DNA from: Helopsaltes ochotensis
Taxonomy: Eukaryota > Chordata > Aves > Passeriformes > Locustellidae
Length of the DNA: 64,000 nt
Assembly (NCBI GenBank): GCA_013400155.1
Contig: VXBM01000782.1
Span: 217,309 to 281,308, forward strand
Reading direction: 5' to 3'
Made by a program: the position numbers and the translations under genes. Below the pieces are notes generated by a model that had not been told where the DNA came from, did not search any database, and saw only the letters and a program-made list of their open reading frames with translations. Shown one piece after another: positions 13,231 through 26,364 of this stretch (the stretch's first letter is position 1; every line of letters begins with the position of its first letter).

Positions 13231-14806
13231 GAGCACGGCAGCCAATTCTTGAAGACAATGTTCTAAGGCTTTTAAGAAATGCAAGGAAACAGGCTTCAAA
13301 AAGCCACCTATTAAGAGAAAAGAAGTCTGATTTCTTGGGGTCTGAGGAAAGATATGGTCTAAGATTGCTTGTTTTGCATGTCAATTAAATTCTGATTTCT
13401 CTGGCTGACCAAGCACCCTTGTCTCAAGTAATTTCAGCTTGGTTGGGACTGATCAAATAACTCAGGAAATAAGTTTAGCAGATTTGGGAGAGTTTGATAG
13501 AAAAATGGAACCACATAGGGCCTAAAGTATTAGATATTGTTTCTGTATTGTAACACTTTCTGGTCTGCCAAGAACAATGTCTGTCAGATTTTTCTACACC
13601 CGTTGCTCCTATACCTGTTCCTGCTGCGATGCAGGAAAATCTCACTCATTTAAACCTTTGATAGCTAATTTTCTATTTTCCCATCTCTTCTGTACTTTGA
13701 CAACATGTGTGATACTTATTAAGGACCTTGAAAATGGTACCATCTTTTTTCACAAGATTCTGTTAAAAAAAAGCAGTGGAAGTATTTCTGCGCGTAATTG
13801 TTTACCAATCTATCCTTTCAGCATTTTCCTTTACTTTGCCACTCCTTTTGAGAGGTCTTTTTTTCCTGTTTTTTTGAACCAAATCACATCAAAAGCACAG
13901 AGCACCCCTCTACTTCTCCTTTTAGACAAAAAGACAGTATGAAAAGCATATCTGATTTTTAGTGCAAAATATGCAAACTTGCTTCACTCTCTCTTGATGG
14001 TGTTAACAAAAAAAAAATAAACAGAAAAGACTTTGATAGGGTTTTGGATTGGGCAAAATGAAAACTTCTGAAGAATTAATGGTTCTGTCTGCTGATAGTT
14101 TTATAGGTTTGTTTTGCTGATAGTTTTACTGGTATGAAAAAGTTGCAAATGAGCATGAAAATGTCCAAAAGTAATATGTTAAACACACCACCCAACTGCT
14201 CATCCCTTGAAGAAGATATAGTGGGTGTCTGCAGACTTCACACATCATTCATGTTTATCATTTATACACCAGGACAGCTTTATTTTTGCACTGGAACAGC
14301 TGTTTATGAGAATTTCACATCTTTCATAATGTTTATTTGCCTTTCACCATGGCTTCCAAGCTCTTTCAACATAAAATCAGTGGGAAGACCTAAGTCTGTA
14401 CAAGAGTTTCTCTGTCTCTTCTACATTTGTTTTCTTAGGTGATTAAAATATTTCTGTTAGACTTATTCTATTTTGAAAAGTGTCAGCTGTGGGTAAATAT
14501 GTAATAAGGTTACAAATGTTACAAGAAGAGCTTTTCCCAGACAGAAAACAAGCAGAAAAAATCAAATAGGATATTTAGAGGAGTCTACAAAACTTAGTCC
14601 AAATTCCTCAATTTTGTAAAAGTATAGTAGTTCTTTTAAACACTTATGTTGCCATAAAAACTTTATCAGGGATACAAATAGCTTTTTTTATGGAGTTGTA
14701 CAAAACCTTTATTAAAAACTCCTAAGTTTTCAATTATGATTAGCAAAATAGTGTTCTGTTCACTTACTACATTGCTTTATTTTGCCTTTCTTTTCTTGTC
14801 AAACAG

Positions 14807-15018
14807 GTGTGTTTTATGAAGTTGTTCAGAGCTTCCCTCGAGTGGAGGAAAATGTGGAGGTGGATTCCTATGTAAGCAGCCACAGGTGGAGAAGGCACTC
14901 AGAGTCCCTCAAATCAGTGGACACCAACAGAGCCAGCATGGGGCAGGATTCCTTGGAGCCAGGGGGTTTCACAGACCTGCTGCTTGAAGAGGGACATGAC
15001 AACACTACACAGATTGAG
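14807..15018 (+). CDS. PLXDC2: PLXDC2 exon (probably exon 2), N-terminal extracellular region
   Basis: This internal coding exon encodes about 71 residues. Seen: a pyrimidine-rich stretch and AAACAG acceptor just before 14807, a GAG|GTAGAG donor after 15018, and an open frame between them. It enters with 2 nt of a split codon (phase 1) and leaves on a codon boundary (phase 0). Diagnostic peptides are ENVEVDS, SHRW, SVDTNRAS.MGQDS, FTDLLL and TTQIE. These match, as I recall them, roughly residues 38-108 of human PLXDC2, the stretch after the signal peptide. An N-T-T glycosylation sequon lies near the end. PLXDC2 is a single-pass type I membrane protein with a PSI/plexin-like domain; with PLXDC1 it is described as a receptor for PEDF (SERPINF1). 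The match is patchier than in the next exon. PLXDC1 is the alternative, but the continuation into exon 3 favours PLXDC2. Confidence 0.93.
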
Positions 15019-15821
15019 GTAGAGATTAATTTCATCTATTTTTTAATTCATCTTATTGTCTTTGATTGGGGGTCAGTAAAAAATTGGGACATTTCCTTCA
15101 GGGTATTCAAGCACTAAGGGAAAGAGTACCTCTGGTCTTTGTGTTTGTGAACCTATCAGCACATGGAAGCTGGAGTTTTCTCGTGTCCTGAGGCTGGAGC
15201 CTGTCCTTTATGACTTTTGAAGATAGTCTCTTGAAGATATCTGGGGTTTTTTTCCTGGAAAACAGTTAAGGGAAGTCCCATGTTTTAGAAGTTCCTGCTG
15301 GAAAATTGGAAAAGGAAGTAGTATTAAAATAGAATAAAATTGGATTCTTTTTTGAAGTTGATGTAAACACCTCAGTCTTTGCCTGACCCTGTCTGGAGAG
15401 TGATATCCAGGCACAGAGGGCGAAAGACCCTAGCAAAATGAGATATTGGAAGAAAATTCAGGTTGGTCATTGAAAAAAAATCCATACTATTTGATTTTTG
15501 GTCTTCCAAAGAATAAGGTGGATTCAGTCCATCTATGTGAAGTCTTGGGACATTCTCCCTCTGTTTTATAGCGTCATTCAACCTCTAATTTCTTGTGTAG
15601 CTGCCAGAGCACTCTGTCCTGTTTTCTTTGGTTCTTTTGTTGTTGTGGTGGTTTTTTGAGTTTGGGGTTTTGTTATTAGTAAAATCTACATCCTGTTTCT
15701 CAATAAAATACAGCTTGGAATAAACTAAACATAACATCTTCATTCATTATAATCTGCTTCCAAAGCAACAATTTTGGGGTTTTTTTCAGTTCCAGGAAGC
15801 TCACTCTCTAGCTCTCAGAGG

Positions 15822-15894
15822 AAAAAAAAAAAAAAAAAAGGCAGCTTTCAGATTTTGAGTTGTTACTTACAGAATTAAAATATATATATATATA
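15822..15894. repeat. A18 run followed by (AT)n
   Basis: Eighteen A residues (15822-15839) are followed about 40 bases on by an AT dinucleotide run (15880-15894). I see no LINE or retrocopy body ending in the A-run, so it is treated as simple sequence. Confidence 0.85.
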
Positions 15895-17040
15895 CAATAT
15901 AAAACCCATGTGTAGAGGCAATGGAATCTCCATTGCATGACCAAAAAGTAGTGCATTTGGAGAGGTGTGTTTGTGCTTGTTTTTAAGGCTTCCACTTTGC
16001 ACAGCACTAATTACATTTCTGCTTGTACTAACATGAAAGCCACTGGTTAGTAAATTGTAATTTTGAATTTCAAGTTGATTTTTTGACTTCCTTTTTGCCA
16101 TATGTAATCCCCATCTGCCCATACCTGTAGAAACTCTTTTGGGCTACAACACAGATCAATCTTGCTTCTAGTTCTTTTTACTGGTAAAGTGCAAGCTGTC
16201 CCAGGTGCAGAGAAGTTTTAGTAGCTGAACTTTCCATGGCTTACCTGTAGATCCCTATGCAGTGTTTCCATTCAGTTGGGTTCCAAGCTGTTATGAAGCA
16301 AAATGGTCAGATGTCCCCCTCTAACACTTATGTATAGCAAGACTTGGGAAAAAAAAGAATGCTTGCAAATGGATATATATAGAATGGTATTTTTTCAGGA
16401 ACACCTTTCCTGACAGATTAATGGCTTTACAGTGTCTCAACCTGAAAAGTTGATTGATTTCAGGTTTTGTGTTCTGTTGCAAACCTCTTTTTCTACAGTC
16501 TTTTCAGCACAGTAAGATAACCGAGTTGTGGTTTTACACATTATCGGATTCCATTGAAAATCCCCACTACAACACACAGCATCTCACAAAAAACCCCTTG
16601 ATGCCTGGCCTTATAGAGGAGGTAGAGTATACAACAGAAATCCAGAGAGGAAGAATCCATACATTGCAGTCTTCTGCAGTTTGGCAGCTTATCAGCAGTG
16701 CTGGAGAGCTTATTGATTATTTTAAATCCTTGCTGTGTGTACATTGCAGTCCTTGCTAAAGAAAATCCTGAGAATGAGTATTACCTGCCACTTACATTTA
16801 GTGATGCTACAGGGTGATGACATCTCTCCTTTACAGATACTGTTTTTTATAGATACTATTTTCTCTAAAGTGTTTTATAGGGTTACCATGCAAATGCAGA
16901 CTTCTTTAATATGAAGACTGACAGTGATAAACATGTTTTCACTTGATAGTATTTACTGTCCTTCTTTTTAATGATGAGTTTACTTTCTCTCTAGCTTTAA
17001 AAATCCAAACCCTTACTCCCTCTCTCACCTCTATCTTCCC

Positions 17041-17140
17041 TGAAAAAAACCCAGACCAAAACAAAAACCCAAAGCCAACAACAAAACCAAAACAAAAATA
17101 AATCCAAAAAACCCTCAAAACCAAAAATGCCAAAGAAAAA
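17041..17140. repeat. A/C-rich low-complexity tract
   Basis: AAAAC/AAACC iterations, the complement type of the GT-rich tracts elsewhere in the window. A 77-codon minus-strand open frame over it is an artefact of composition. Confidence 0.88.
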
Positions 17141-20100
17141 AGGGAGGGCAGTAGGGAGAAGTTTCTGGACACTGTTTAAAATTAAATATTTCTTGAGTTA
17201 TCAATCCATAAAATCATAAGGTGAAAAATTATGAAATCAAACCTGTGTGAAGTTCCATCTTAGTTCCACTGGATTTCCTTTTGTTTTAAGGTAATTGCAC
17301 TTTTGATTACTTTTTTCCCATTGGAGTCACTGAAATTGTTCTGTAACTTCACAGATTCACCATGCTGGATCAGCCATCAGCCCTGGTCCAGAGGTTCTTT
17401 TAACATCAGCCTGAGTAGAAGCATGAGTACAGATCTTCTAAAGCTCTTCATGCAAGGGCACTGTAGATTGGTTTGTCACACATTTCCAGCAGTCGGGGTG
17501 GACCTCCTCCTGTGCATAGGAAAGATGATAATGGTGAGATTCTCTTTAGGGTGCAGCCTCTCTGGTCCAAGTGGAGCAGCGTAGCCAACAGGGAGCCCAG
17601 GTGTCTCTCTTCACATCTCTGTTTTGTCCTGCATTTGTTGGGCACTGTGATTCAGGACAGGACTCATACAAAATGATATACACGCGTGTGTGATTTTTTT
17701 AAGTAGAGATGTTCTTTTGAACTGGTCTTAAACTAAATTGCAGAGACAAGCAGAAGCAGTGGTTATAACTGTTTGATGTGCTGTGCCTTCAGAAAAGAGC
17801 AGGGCCTTGGGAAGAAGAAGAAAAGACCTCTGAGTCCCATTGTGTTGCTGGAGAATAGCAGTGTTGTGGTCTACAGGTGCAGTGTTTGGTGGCACAAACC
17901 CACAAAGGTGGATGTTGCTGAAAGAAAAGCAAAGGACATAAGTTTCTGCTGCAAGCTAGATAGGAGCCCTGATAGCTAACTGTAAGTTATAGGGTAATAT
18001 TAACATATAACACTCTTGAAACAGTATGACTATCTTGAAAGTACTCATCTTCTACTTTAGAAGGATTATTATGGAGTGCCAATTAAAGACTATAATGTTG
18101 CAAATCCGAAAAGCCTCCCAAGGATGGAGGTTAGTCCCATTTGCTCTATTTGCAATTGAGTACTCTAGAGCTCAAAGGCAGAGGAGGGTCATATTCTATA
18201 AAAGACTTATTATGTTTTAATTCCCATTATATCAAATAGCTAAAAAGAGAGAGAGAGAAAGCTCTGAAGAGGGACAAAACAGTGGCATAAAAAGAGTGAG
18301 ATCCCATATTCTACAGATGGGTGCAAATGTTACAATCTGAGAAAAATCCCCAAAGCAGATAGCCTTGGACAGGTAAAGAAATATGCTGTCAACCATCTAA
18401 ACCAACTGTAAGGGGCAGCCCCAAAATACAGTATTCTGGTGACTCATTGCAGCAAGTTGTCTTCTTGGCTTTGTGACAAATGAGTTTGAGAGGGTCTCCA
18501 TTGAAGATAGAAGCATGCATGGCTAAGCCAGATTTCTTCCAGAGGATCGCAAAGCCAAACTTTAAAGCCTTCTGCCTGAAATAAATTTGGGACTGTCAGA
18601 ATTCTTCTTTCTAGATAGTTTGTTTCTCTAATTTCTGGGATTTCCAATGTCATGATTTCAAGACTAGCTTTCATTTTTTTTCCTCCTGTCTTTCTTAAGA
18701 TTCTTCTCTCCTGTTTTGAGGGTCAGGGTTGTTTTGGGGTTTTGCTTGTTGTGTAATCTACTGCTTTTGTTTATTGTGCTCAGGATATTTAGAAGTGCCT
18801 TTTACTTAATGATAAATAGAGCTTAGGAAATGCAACATGTCAGGTGGAATTTGTTGCTGCAGACATTCTAAGTCCTTGTAAAAGCAGTGAGTATGAAAAT
18901 ACATCTTCATGAATATGTCTAGTTTGGTATGTCTTCTTTCAAGCAAGGAGAAAATAAGGCAAATATACTACCTTTCTTCATTTACTCTTGTAAAGAAAAG
19001 TATGCTCCATAATCACTCACTTTTATTAAGTAGATTTGTATTAATATTAAGATAAACTCAGCTTCATGATGATGATGTGAGCAGTTGTTCTATTAATCCC
19101 CAAAGCCCTGTGGCCATATAGATAATTAAGGTGGGTATCAGAGGTTCTTGTTGCCTGTTCAGTTTTTGTATTACTGAGAAAGAAGCTGATCTCTGATATG
19201 AATCTCATATGGATACTGGTTCCCCAGTATTCACCCCCAAGGGATCCACAAATCCATTCCTGTTTTGCCATAGTACTTGGTTATGTAGGTCTGGCTACTG
19301 AGCACTGGAAAAGGCTTAATAATGCAATAATATACAACTAATGCATTAATATACAATTGGGCATTGCACAAATGTTACATGATAACTTTTCCATAGCTTA
19401 AAACGTGCATCATTTTTCAAGTGACTTTCTATGGTTTTTGGTTGTGTGTAGCTCCATACAGAAGATTGTCCCTCTGTATGTATAGATTTGGTCTCCTTAT
19501 CCCAGATCTTCCTTGTGACTGCAGTCACACCAGTGCAGGGTAAAGCACTGACAAGAAAAATAGAGAGAAATTGAATTGGAGAAGTCTCTGATATATATAG
19601 TTTGCATTGTCATAAGCAGAAGGTGAGAAACTTTGCAAAATAACTTTAGATCATGTGAATTACTTTCAAATTTGTTGCTACTGTATAGAGATACTACATC
19701 AAAACAATAGTCTTTCACAAACTTCAAATATCAAAAATAAATCCAGCAATAAAATAATAGATTAAATCATAGTCAAGCTTGAGCTGAGTGCAGTAAAGTT
19801 TTATTGCTTTGCACCAGCAAAAATGTGAGGAAAAACATAATTTTTCTTATAAAGTCTTAGAACAGAATGAATGATTGCTGCTGTATGACAGAAGAAGATT
19901 CAGTTCTGAGAAAAAACCAGCATGCTGAGCATGCTAAATCAAACCAAACTCAACTGTATCTTATTTTCTCCACGCACCTAAGATACTACTTGCAAGCATA
20001 GAAAATTGTGGCTATTTCAGTGCAAAACACCTTTTTTTCTGTATTGAAATAATTCATTTATTTCTGTGGATGTCACTGATATCTCCTGCTGTGTATTGCT

Positions 20101-22339
20101 TTTAACTAAAATAAAATTATTGCCAGCTGAAGTCACCTTTCTTTCATCGTTTCTCTCCTTCCTTTACTTTCTCTAGATGTTGTTTGAAATGTAAATTTTA
20201 GCAGAACCAGTAGTTTATACCTGAAAAGCATCTTGCCCGTATTAGAAAAACACTTGTGGATTTCCCACTGATAAAAAACAGTGTTTTGCTGGATTTTGCT
20301 TCTAACCCAGAGTTTCTGCCCAAAAGAGAGCTTCTCCCTTATCAGTCCCAGTCACTCATGGAAGTGAAGATGTCTGATTCTGACTGGCAAAAACAACAGA
20401 AGGGATTGAGTTCTACAGCCCTCGGGATTTGAGAGCAATTACTCTCAGCTCCTGACAGCAGTGTCAGCATACCCATTGCTGTGTCCCCTCTGCAAGTCAG
20501 AGCAAGGAAGAAAATAAATGGTTGAGATTAAATTTCCCTCAGCTGGACAAATGATAAGGCAATTCTGTGATTACCTCTCTAATGCACTGTATTAAAAGTA
20601 GAAAAACTTGTCCATGCGAAAAAGAAGCCTTGAAAGTAAAGTGTTATAGTCTCATAGTGAGCTGTCAGTTTGGCCAAGCCTGCCTCTGTCCTCTGTTTTC
20701 CTCCTGCTTTTCTTTTTTCTTTTTCTTCCCATCCCAATCTTTTAATGTCAGTTGCATTTGAAGGACTTAGAAAGTGCAGTGTTAATAACACTGCATTTTA
20801 AAACCATGGTTCCTCCAAGTTACTGACAACTTATTCTTTATTTAAGAAAAAAAATCCACATTTTCACCATCTAATGGGTGCCTATGTTCTTTTTTCTCAT
20901 CCCAAGCTAAGGGAGTGTCCCCCTTTACTTCTAAAACCTGTTTTCTGACTTGCAGTTTTTAGAGCCTTTAATTGCCTATGTAAGGTTGCCTACTTACTTA
21001 CCTTTTAAATTTATAGTTCAAATATTTATCTTAAATAGTATTTGTGTCTTCCTTCCCATCAGTGATCCTGAACAGTGCAAGCTAATTCTGTGGGCAACAT
21101 TTCTTGCATAGCCCTTTAGTTTAATAATATCAGCAATGCTATTGATCCCTCCAACACTGGGAAAGAATTCTTTTCTTAGTGCATAGTCACATTTTAATGC
21201 AGATTATGAAATATCAAAGTAATTCATATTCAGGATTGGAAAGGATTAACCAGATTTTAGATTTCAGCTGAAGTATTTAACATATAAGTGAAGAGAAATG
21301 AAGCTTTGCAGAACAGAAATTTGTCACAGGAATTGGCTGATTCTTTAGAGATCAAAAGAATAGTACTTCTGTTATGAAATTTGTGTTTACAAAAGTGTGG
21401 GGGGAAAAAGCTAACCAAAAACCTGAAGCAACAATCAGTTTTAGTTTTGATACCTGCTTTCTGATGTGACTTCATTTTAGGAACAGATTCTAGACTATAT
21501 TATCGAGCTCAAATAATATTTAGCCCTTGACTGAAATAAGGGAAACTAGATTTTGGCTAAGGTTCATTTAAAGTTCTAAGTCAAGAAATACACTTTAATT
21601 GATTTAATTACATGGCTGAAGCTTTCCAGGTCTACTTTCAAAATCATTATCTTAACAAAGGTTATATTCACTCTTACTTTCACTTTTAGGGATGTATAAT
21701 TATTTCTTGTTCACAGTTAATAATTACTACATCGCGTGATTTTTGGTGTATGGGTGATTTCTGGTGTATGACTCATTCAAGTGAAGGAGGAAAAATCTGG
21801 GCTCTTCCTGTAGGCCTGCAAATACTTTTTCACAATCTTTGATCAAACTTAAGGTACCTATTATACTTCCAGGACTAAAACAACTGCGACTAAAATACAT
21901 GACTTTACAGCTGAAGGTGGCATTGCATCAGATTTTCGGGCATTTCAGGCCCTATCTTATGTTGCCTTAGGCCATGTGAGTTATACCTCTAACACAGTTC
22001 TCCTCCTGCCTTTAAGCCAGTGCAACTTAAGTCCCGAAGTCTCTGTCGGAATATGTGCCTTTCACATCTCTGGAGTTTCCATAATGTTCTAGGGGATTAA
22101 ACAAATATCCCATATGATTCCTTTCTACGGCACGTTATGAAACTGCAAAAGCTCCAGAGCTCATTTACACTGGATGTTGTGGATGTCAAAATTTGCAGAA
22201 TGAGGCAAATTCTTGGAATACAAATATGTCACGGGTTATTAAACACAAAGGGAGTGTCTGAAGGGCTGATTACTGGACCCTAGGGAAAATGGGGAATTGC
22301 TATTGTTTGCCCTGTGTCCTCTGCCTACTGGGCTTCACA

Positions 22340-22425
22340 CAGACAGAATAGAATATCCTGTGTTGGAGGGGACCCATAAGGATCCAGTCTGATTCTCTTT
22401 CCCTGTCAGATCTGAGGACCATGTG
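22340..22425 (-). mobile_element. Short CR1 3' fragment (antisense)
   Basis: The stretch ACAGAATAGAATATCCTG followed by TGTTGGAGGGGACCCATAAG and GATCCAGTC resembles the tail of a CR1 subfamily that has 'ATCCTGAGTTGGAAGGGACCCA' wording in antisense. Only about 85 bases are recognisable and the boundaries are approximate. Little else can be said. Confidence 0.65.
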
Positions 22426-25400
22426 AAGATGTTTGACTTAAGAGAGTGCAGCTGTTCTTGTGCTTGTTTTGGTCTCCATTTACTAGATTTAGTTAAAAAT
22501 TATGCTATTATTTCCATATTTGAGGGTTTGAAATTTACTGTGGAGATTAGGATGTATTTGGAGGAAGGATCTTGGGTTATGCTGAAACTGTGCTGCTGCA
22601 CTGAAACCACTGTGGATACATCTTTTGTTTTCCATTTAGCAGAATGTTTAGATGTCATATTTTTGTTGTATGAGAGCTAAACTTTTGTTTTAAATTATAT
22701 AGCTGATACAGTAATTGAAGGCTAAGTTTTATAGAATTTTCTTGCTGTATTTTAATTTACTTTTAATTTAATTTACTTGCAGAGGTTGTTATTGTTATTT
22801 TTAAAAAAATTATTCACATATTTCAAGAGTATATTTTAGAAAATCATCTTGTTATTTTGGAGATGGAGAGTGTAACTTCTTTTCAGAAAATGGAATATAC
22901 ATTTTTCAAATTAGCCTTAGCTAATCTTTCAAACTGAGTCAAGGGAAAAAAATATCTTTCCTTTTCATGTGCTCTTAGAAATTATTTGAACTTTTTCTTC
23001 ATGTGGCATCCTACAACAAACTAAAATTTCTGGAAATTACTGCTAAATCTAGTATTTAGCTGATAATTTTTAATCATCATAAAGAAGAGCCAGAAAGTGA
23101 ATTAGTCTAGAAAGCAGCACAGATCATACATGAAATGTCCTAATTCTCTGCTCTTGCTAAATTATACCAAAAAGTATGTCACCTGCAATTAGAAACAGAA
23201 TCTGAGATAATCATTTATTTACTCACTATTTTCTGCTTGTCTAGCTGAGTTTTTCATCAGTGATGTCAATCTTTCTAGCCAGCCAGCAGACTGAAATGTC
23301 ACTGTCTTGGTTTTTTCCCAGCTTTCTGGTTCAAAATGGTAAACTAGACAAATGCTTAATATATCTTTTTCTTTTGAATATATACTAATTGCTTACTTAT
23401 ATCAAGGTCATCTTAACACTTTTACTGGGTCTTGCTGCAATGTTCAGCTGGACTGAATGCGTTGCCAGCCCTGTAAAAAGTGTTGTAGCAATAAGCCTGT
23501 CAACATTTCCAATATTCTCAATCTAAACTCAAGAAGTGATGGTTCTGCTAATAACTCAGGTATAGCTGAAAAGGGAAAAGGCTGGAGATTTATTCTCCAT
23601 TTCCTTTAAGCTTGGGAGGAGAGGATGGAGAAGGAAAGAAATTAAAAACTAGTTTCCCCACTCCTAAATAAGAGAACTCCATTGTAATCCTGAGTTCATT
23701 TCCACATGCTTAGCTATGTTGGCACACAAGGCATTTAATTTAACACGTTGATGAGAATGAATCTTTGTAGCAAGGAAGGAGACAGGGAATTCAGAATTTA
23801 CCGGCATCTGCCTTTGAATTTTCTTAATAATAATATTTTACTTTTTCATATCCTTCATCTCCAACTTCCTAAAGCATATTCCAGAATGGTGGAACTCATG
23901 ACTGAAAAGAGCTATGAGCAGAATCAACAGACCTTGTACTTTCTGAATTAATTATTTCAGTCATACATGCCTCAGCTCTTGCTTGAAGGGATTTGCTGAA
24001 AATAGATTCAACTTGTGAAGCTGAATATTAGTGTGGCTGTGAAGGCTGGGAATTCTCTCCTTTCCCAGACATTTCCTTTCTGACCCTTTTAACCATGTTC
24101 ACCTGGAGTGTCCTCAAGAGAGGAGACTTATATCAGTTCGGTCATGCAAAAAAAAAAACAGATTATGTTCATTTCTACCCATGCAAAGCAAACAGCCTTA
24201 GCTAATTTAACAGCACTCAGCAAATCGTGCATAATTGGTTGGAGCAGGGAGTGAGGGTGAATACTTTACCAAGTTGTTTGTGCAGAGGAATTCCGGTAAG
24301 TAAGTAAAAAGTTGTCACAGTAAGCCACACAATTCCAGTTTGGATAGTACCAGTCCTTAGGGATAGATTTTCAAAGCTGTAGGAATTCTGCTGACATTGA
24401 TGGATTAGTCAGTGTCTCTCCAAATCTTTCATGTTTCTTTAATATGGGAAAGTCAGTTATCTGTTATCCCCAAAAAAGTAACAGTGTGGCACATAAACAG
24501 ATCAGTCCATTGTTTCAGGTTGGGTCAGACACTTCCTTTGACTATGTAAATTTAGCATTTATGCCAAAGTCAATGATCTATCTTCATTGTGATTGTATGA
24601 GTTATACAGACTTTTTTAAAGTGAATAATAAATGGGGCCAATGCTCAAAATTCATATCAAGAGGGGGATCAGAGACAAGAAAGTTCCATTTGTAAAATGT
24701 GCATTTGTTCTTCCAAAAATGCCAGTTAAATGTTTTCAATTGCTGAAGAAAATGCTGATGAAACACTTTCAAGAGCTGTAGTATTTCATACACACAACAG
24801 AAAAAACTAATGGAAATACCAGAGATTTTCTTAGGTTTTTTTCGTCTGTAACACTGGCATGCATTCATGTGCAGCATGTCTAAGTGTTCACAGACCAACA
24901 CTAAAAAAAAAAGCATACTTATTTCTGGAAAACAAAATTGGCAATAGGAGATCTTGGAGAGTGTGCAGCAAGTTGCAGTGTGAATAACAAGGGGGAAAAA
25001 ACTGAAAATAATAGCAAACATAGTTCCCCGACCCTTCAGAGGCACAACATTCAATGAAAGTTAGAGAGATGTGACAGGGTTACTGGAGGTTTGCTTCATG
25101 CATTTGTAGTAAGCTGCATAATTCTTCACAATTTCCTACTAAAATTTTTAAATAAATGAAGGCGTCATTTTCTGAGCATTCCTTCTGTAACCTTAGCAAC
25201 AAAAGTAGGAAGAGGGAGAAATTGTGGGTGGAGATCCTATCTGTCTGAGCTCATCTAGGTGGAGCAGTAAATGTCTTGAGGGATAAAATGTCAAGATCTC
25301 TCAGAGGCTTTCTGCCCCAGTACAGATAACAAAGCAAGCAGTTTCTCAGGTCCTTCCTGCTCCAGGCAAAGTAAGGATGCCTCTCTTCTGGTGTATGAAA

Positions 25401-26091
25401 AGTGTCTTTCAGTGCTAGAACAGACATAATCTGGCTCCAAATTGCTACTGCTTAGACCTGGCTTACATAGATCAACAACCTGCTAGGTGTTCATTTCAAG
25501 GGTATAACTTTGGGGGTACAATATTTGCTGGCACAGTGTATTATAGCAAGTTCGGTGAGGATGTTTGGAACATCTGCATTCCATAGTCATAAGCTAGTGC
25601 CCCCAATGTCCCTATTTGTCTAGAAAACAAAGCCTCCCAAGTCTTTGTTGAGTCAAAATTACTGACAGTGTAGTTGAAAGAGACAGCAATTCATTCCTGA
25701 GAATGTTTTTTCAATAAACCTGGAAATAGAGTTTTGATTTGATCATTTAGTCACTAGTAGTGTATACAATGATGATTTTCCTTATATCAGACATATTTTT
25801 CCATCACCTTGGAAATCAAGGTAATTTCTCAAATACACTGCAGAGATTTTGTTTCTTATATAAACATTCAATAAATGATAGTACACATCTGTGTACTGCT
25901 CCAATAATGAACATGAATTTAATATTTATACAAAATATTAGGTGACTGTGATTGCTAAAAGACACTGGAGTCTAAACAAGTGCTTTTCTTTCTTAGTTGT
26001 AGCTGATATTGAAATTGGAGGTGAAATTCAGCTCTTCGTTTTGGAAACCTAAGTATAGATGCATGTGGCATAGACAGGGAATATGCATGTT

Positions 26092-26364
26092 TTTACCAGG
26101 GCATGTGGTGGTAGGAGAAGGGGAAAGGGCTTCAAGAAGATACATTTAGATGAGGTATTAGGAAAAAAGTCTTTGCCATGAGGATGGTAAGGCACTGGAA
26201 GAGGTTGTCCAGGGCAATTTGGATGACTCATCCCAGGAAGATTTCAAGGCCAGGTTGGATGGGCTCTGAGCAACCTGGTCTAGTGGAAAGTGACCCTGCC
26301 CATGCCTGGGGAATTGGAGCAAGATGATCTGTAAGGTCTCTTTCAACACAAACTATTCTTTGAT
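26092..26364 (+). mobile_element. CR1 LINE 3' end fragment (sense)
   Basis: This is a recognisable CR1 3' terminal region in forward orientation. It contains, in order, GGCATGTGGTGGTAGGA, TAGATGAGGTATTAGG, GGTAAGGCACTGGAAGAGG, AAGGCCAGGTTGGATGGG, GAGCAACCTGGTCTAGTGG, TGACCCTGCCCATG, and a terminal CTATTCTTTGAT that matches the ATTCTATGAT-type CR1 tail. Scattered substitutions indicate an old insertion. It covers the end of ORF2 and the 3'UTR only, the usual 5'-truncated form. Antisense open frames across it carry no domain and are not genes. Confidence 0.92.

Larger units (their letters stand above)
1..14806 (+). other. PLXDC2: PLXDC2 intron 1, downstream part
   Basis: This is non-coding, AT-rich sequence upstream of the first exon seen. 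No further coding exon, RNA gene or promoter is supportable. Open frames here are short and have no recognisable domain. Local features within it are a GC-richer island (about 5930-6640), GT-rich and AAAC low-complexity tracts, a 73-bp tandem duplication (11889-12034) and a GC-rich segment with a 26-bp minisatellite (12640-13230). The intron call is an inference from the acceptor at 14806 and from exon 1 (signal peptide) being absent. Exon 1 and the promoter must lie upstream of the window. Confidence 0.8.

Noticed and set aside
12528..13384. Long overlapping open frames on both strands (up to 228 codons)
   Set aside because: They are produced by the 26-bp repeat, which has no stop in any frame, and by GC-rich flanks. 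The repeated peptides such as CPSATKCQGVPVPQ just rotate the same DNA unit.
14782..14806. Apparent upstream extension of the frame of PLXDC2 exon 2
   Set aside because: This is the polypyrimidine tract and acceptor of the preceding intron, so it is not coding in the spliced mRNA.
15019..15117. Read-through of the exon 2 frame past GAG into VEINFIYFLIH
   Set aside because: It follows a plausible GT donor and does not match PLXDC2, whereas the exon at 35942 continues the protein exactly.
24602..25054. 150-codon minus-strand open frame
   Set aside because: Low-complexity hydrophobic and Cys-rich translation without domain or conservation clue; taken as chance.
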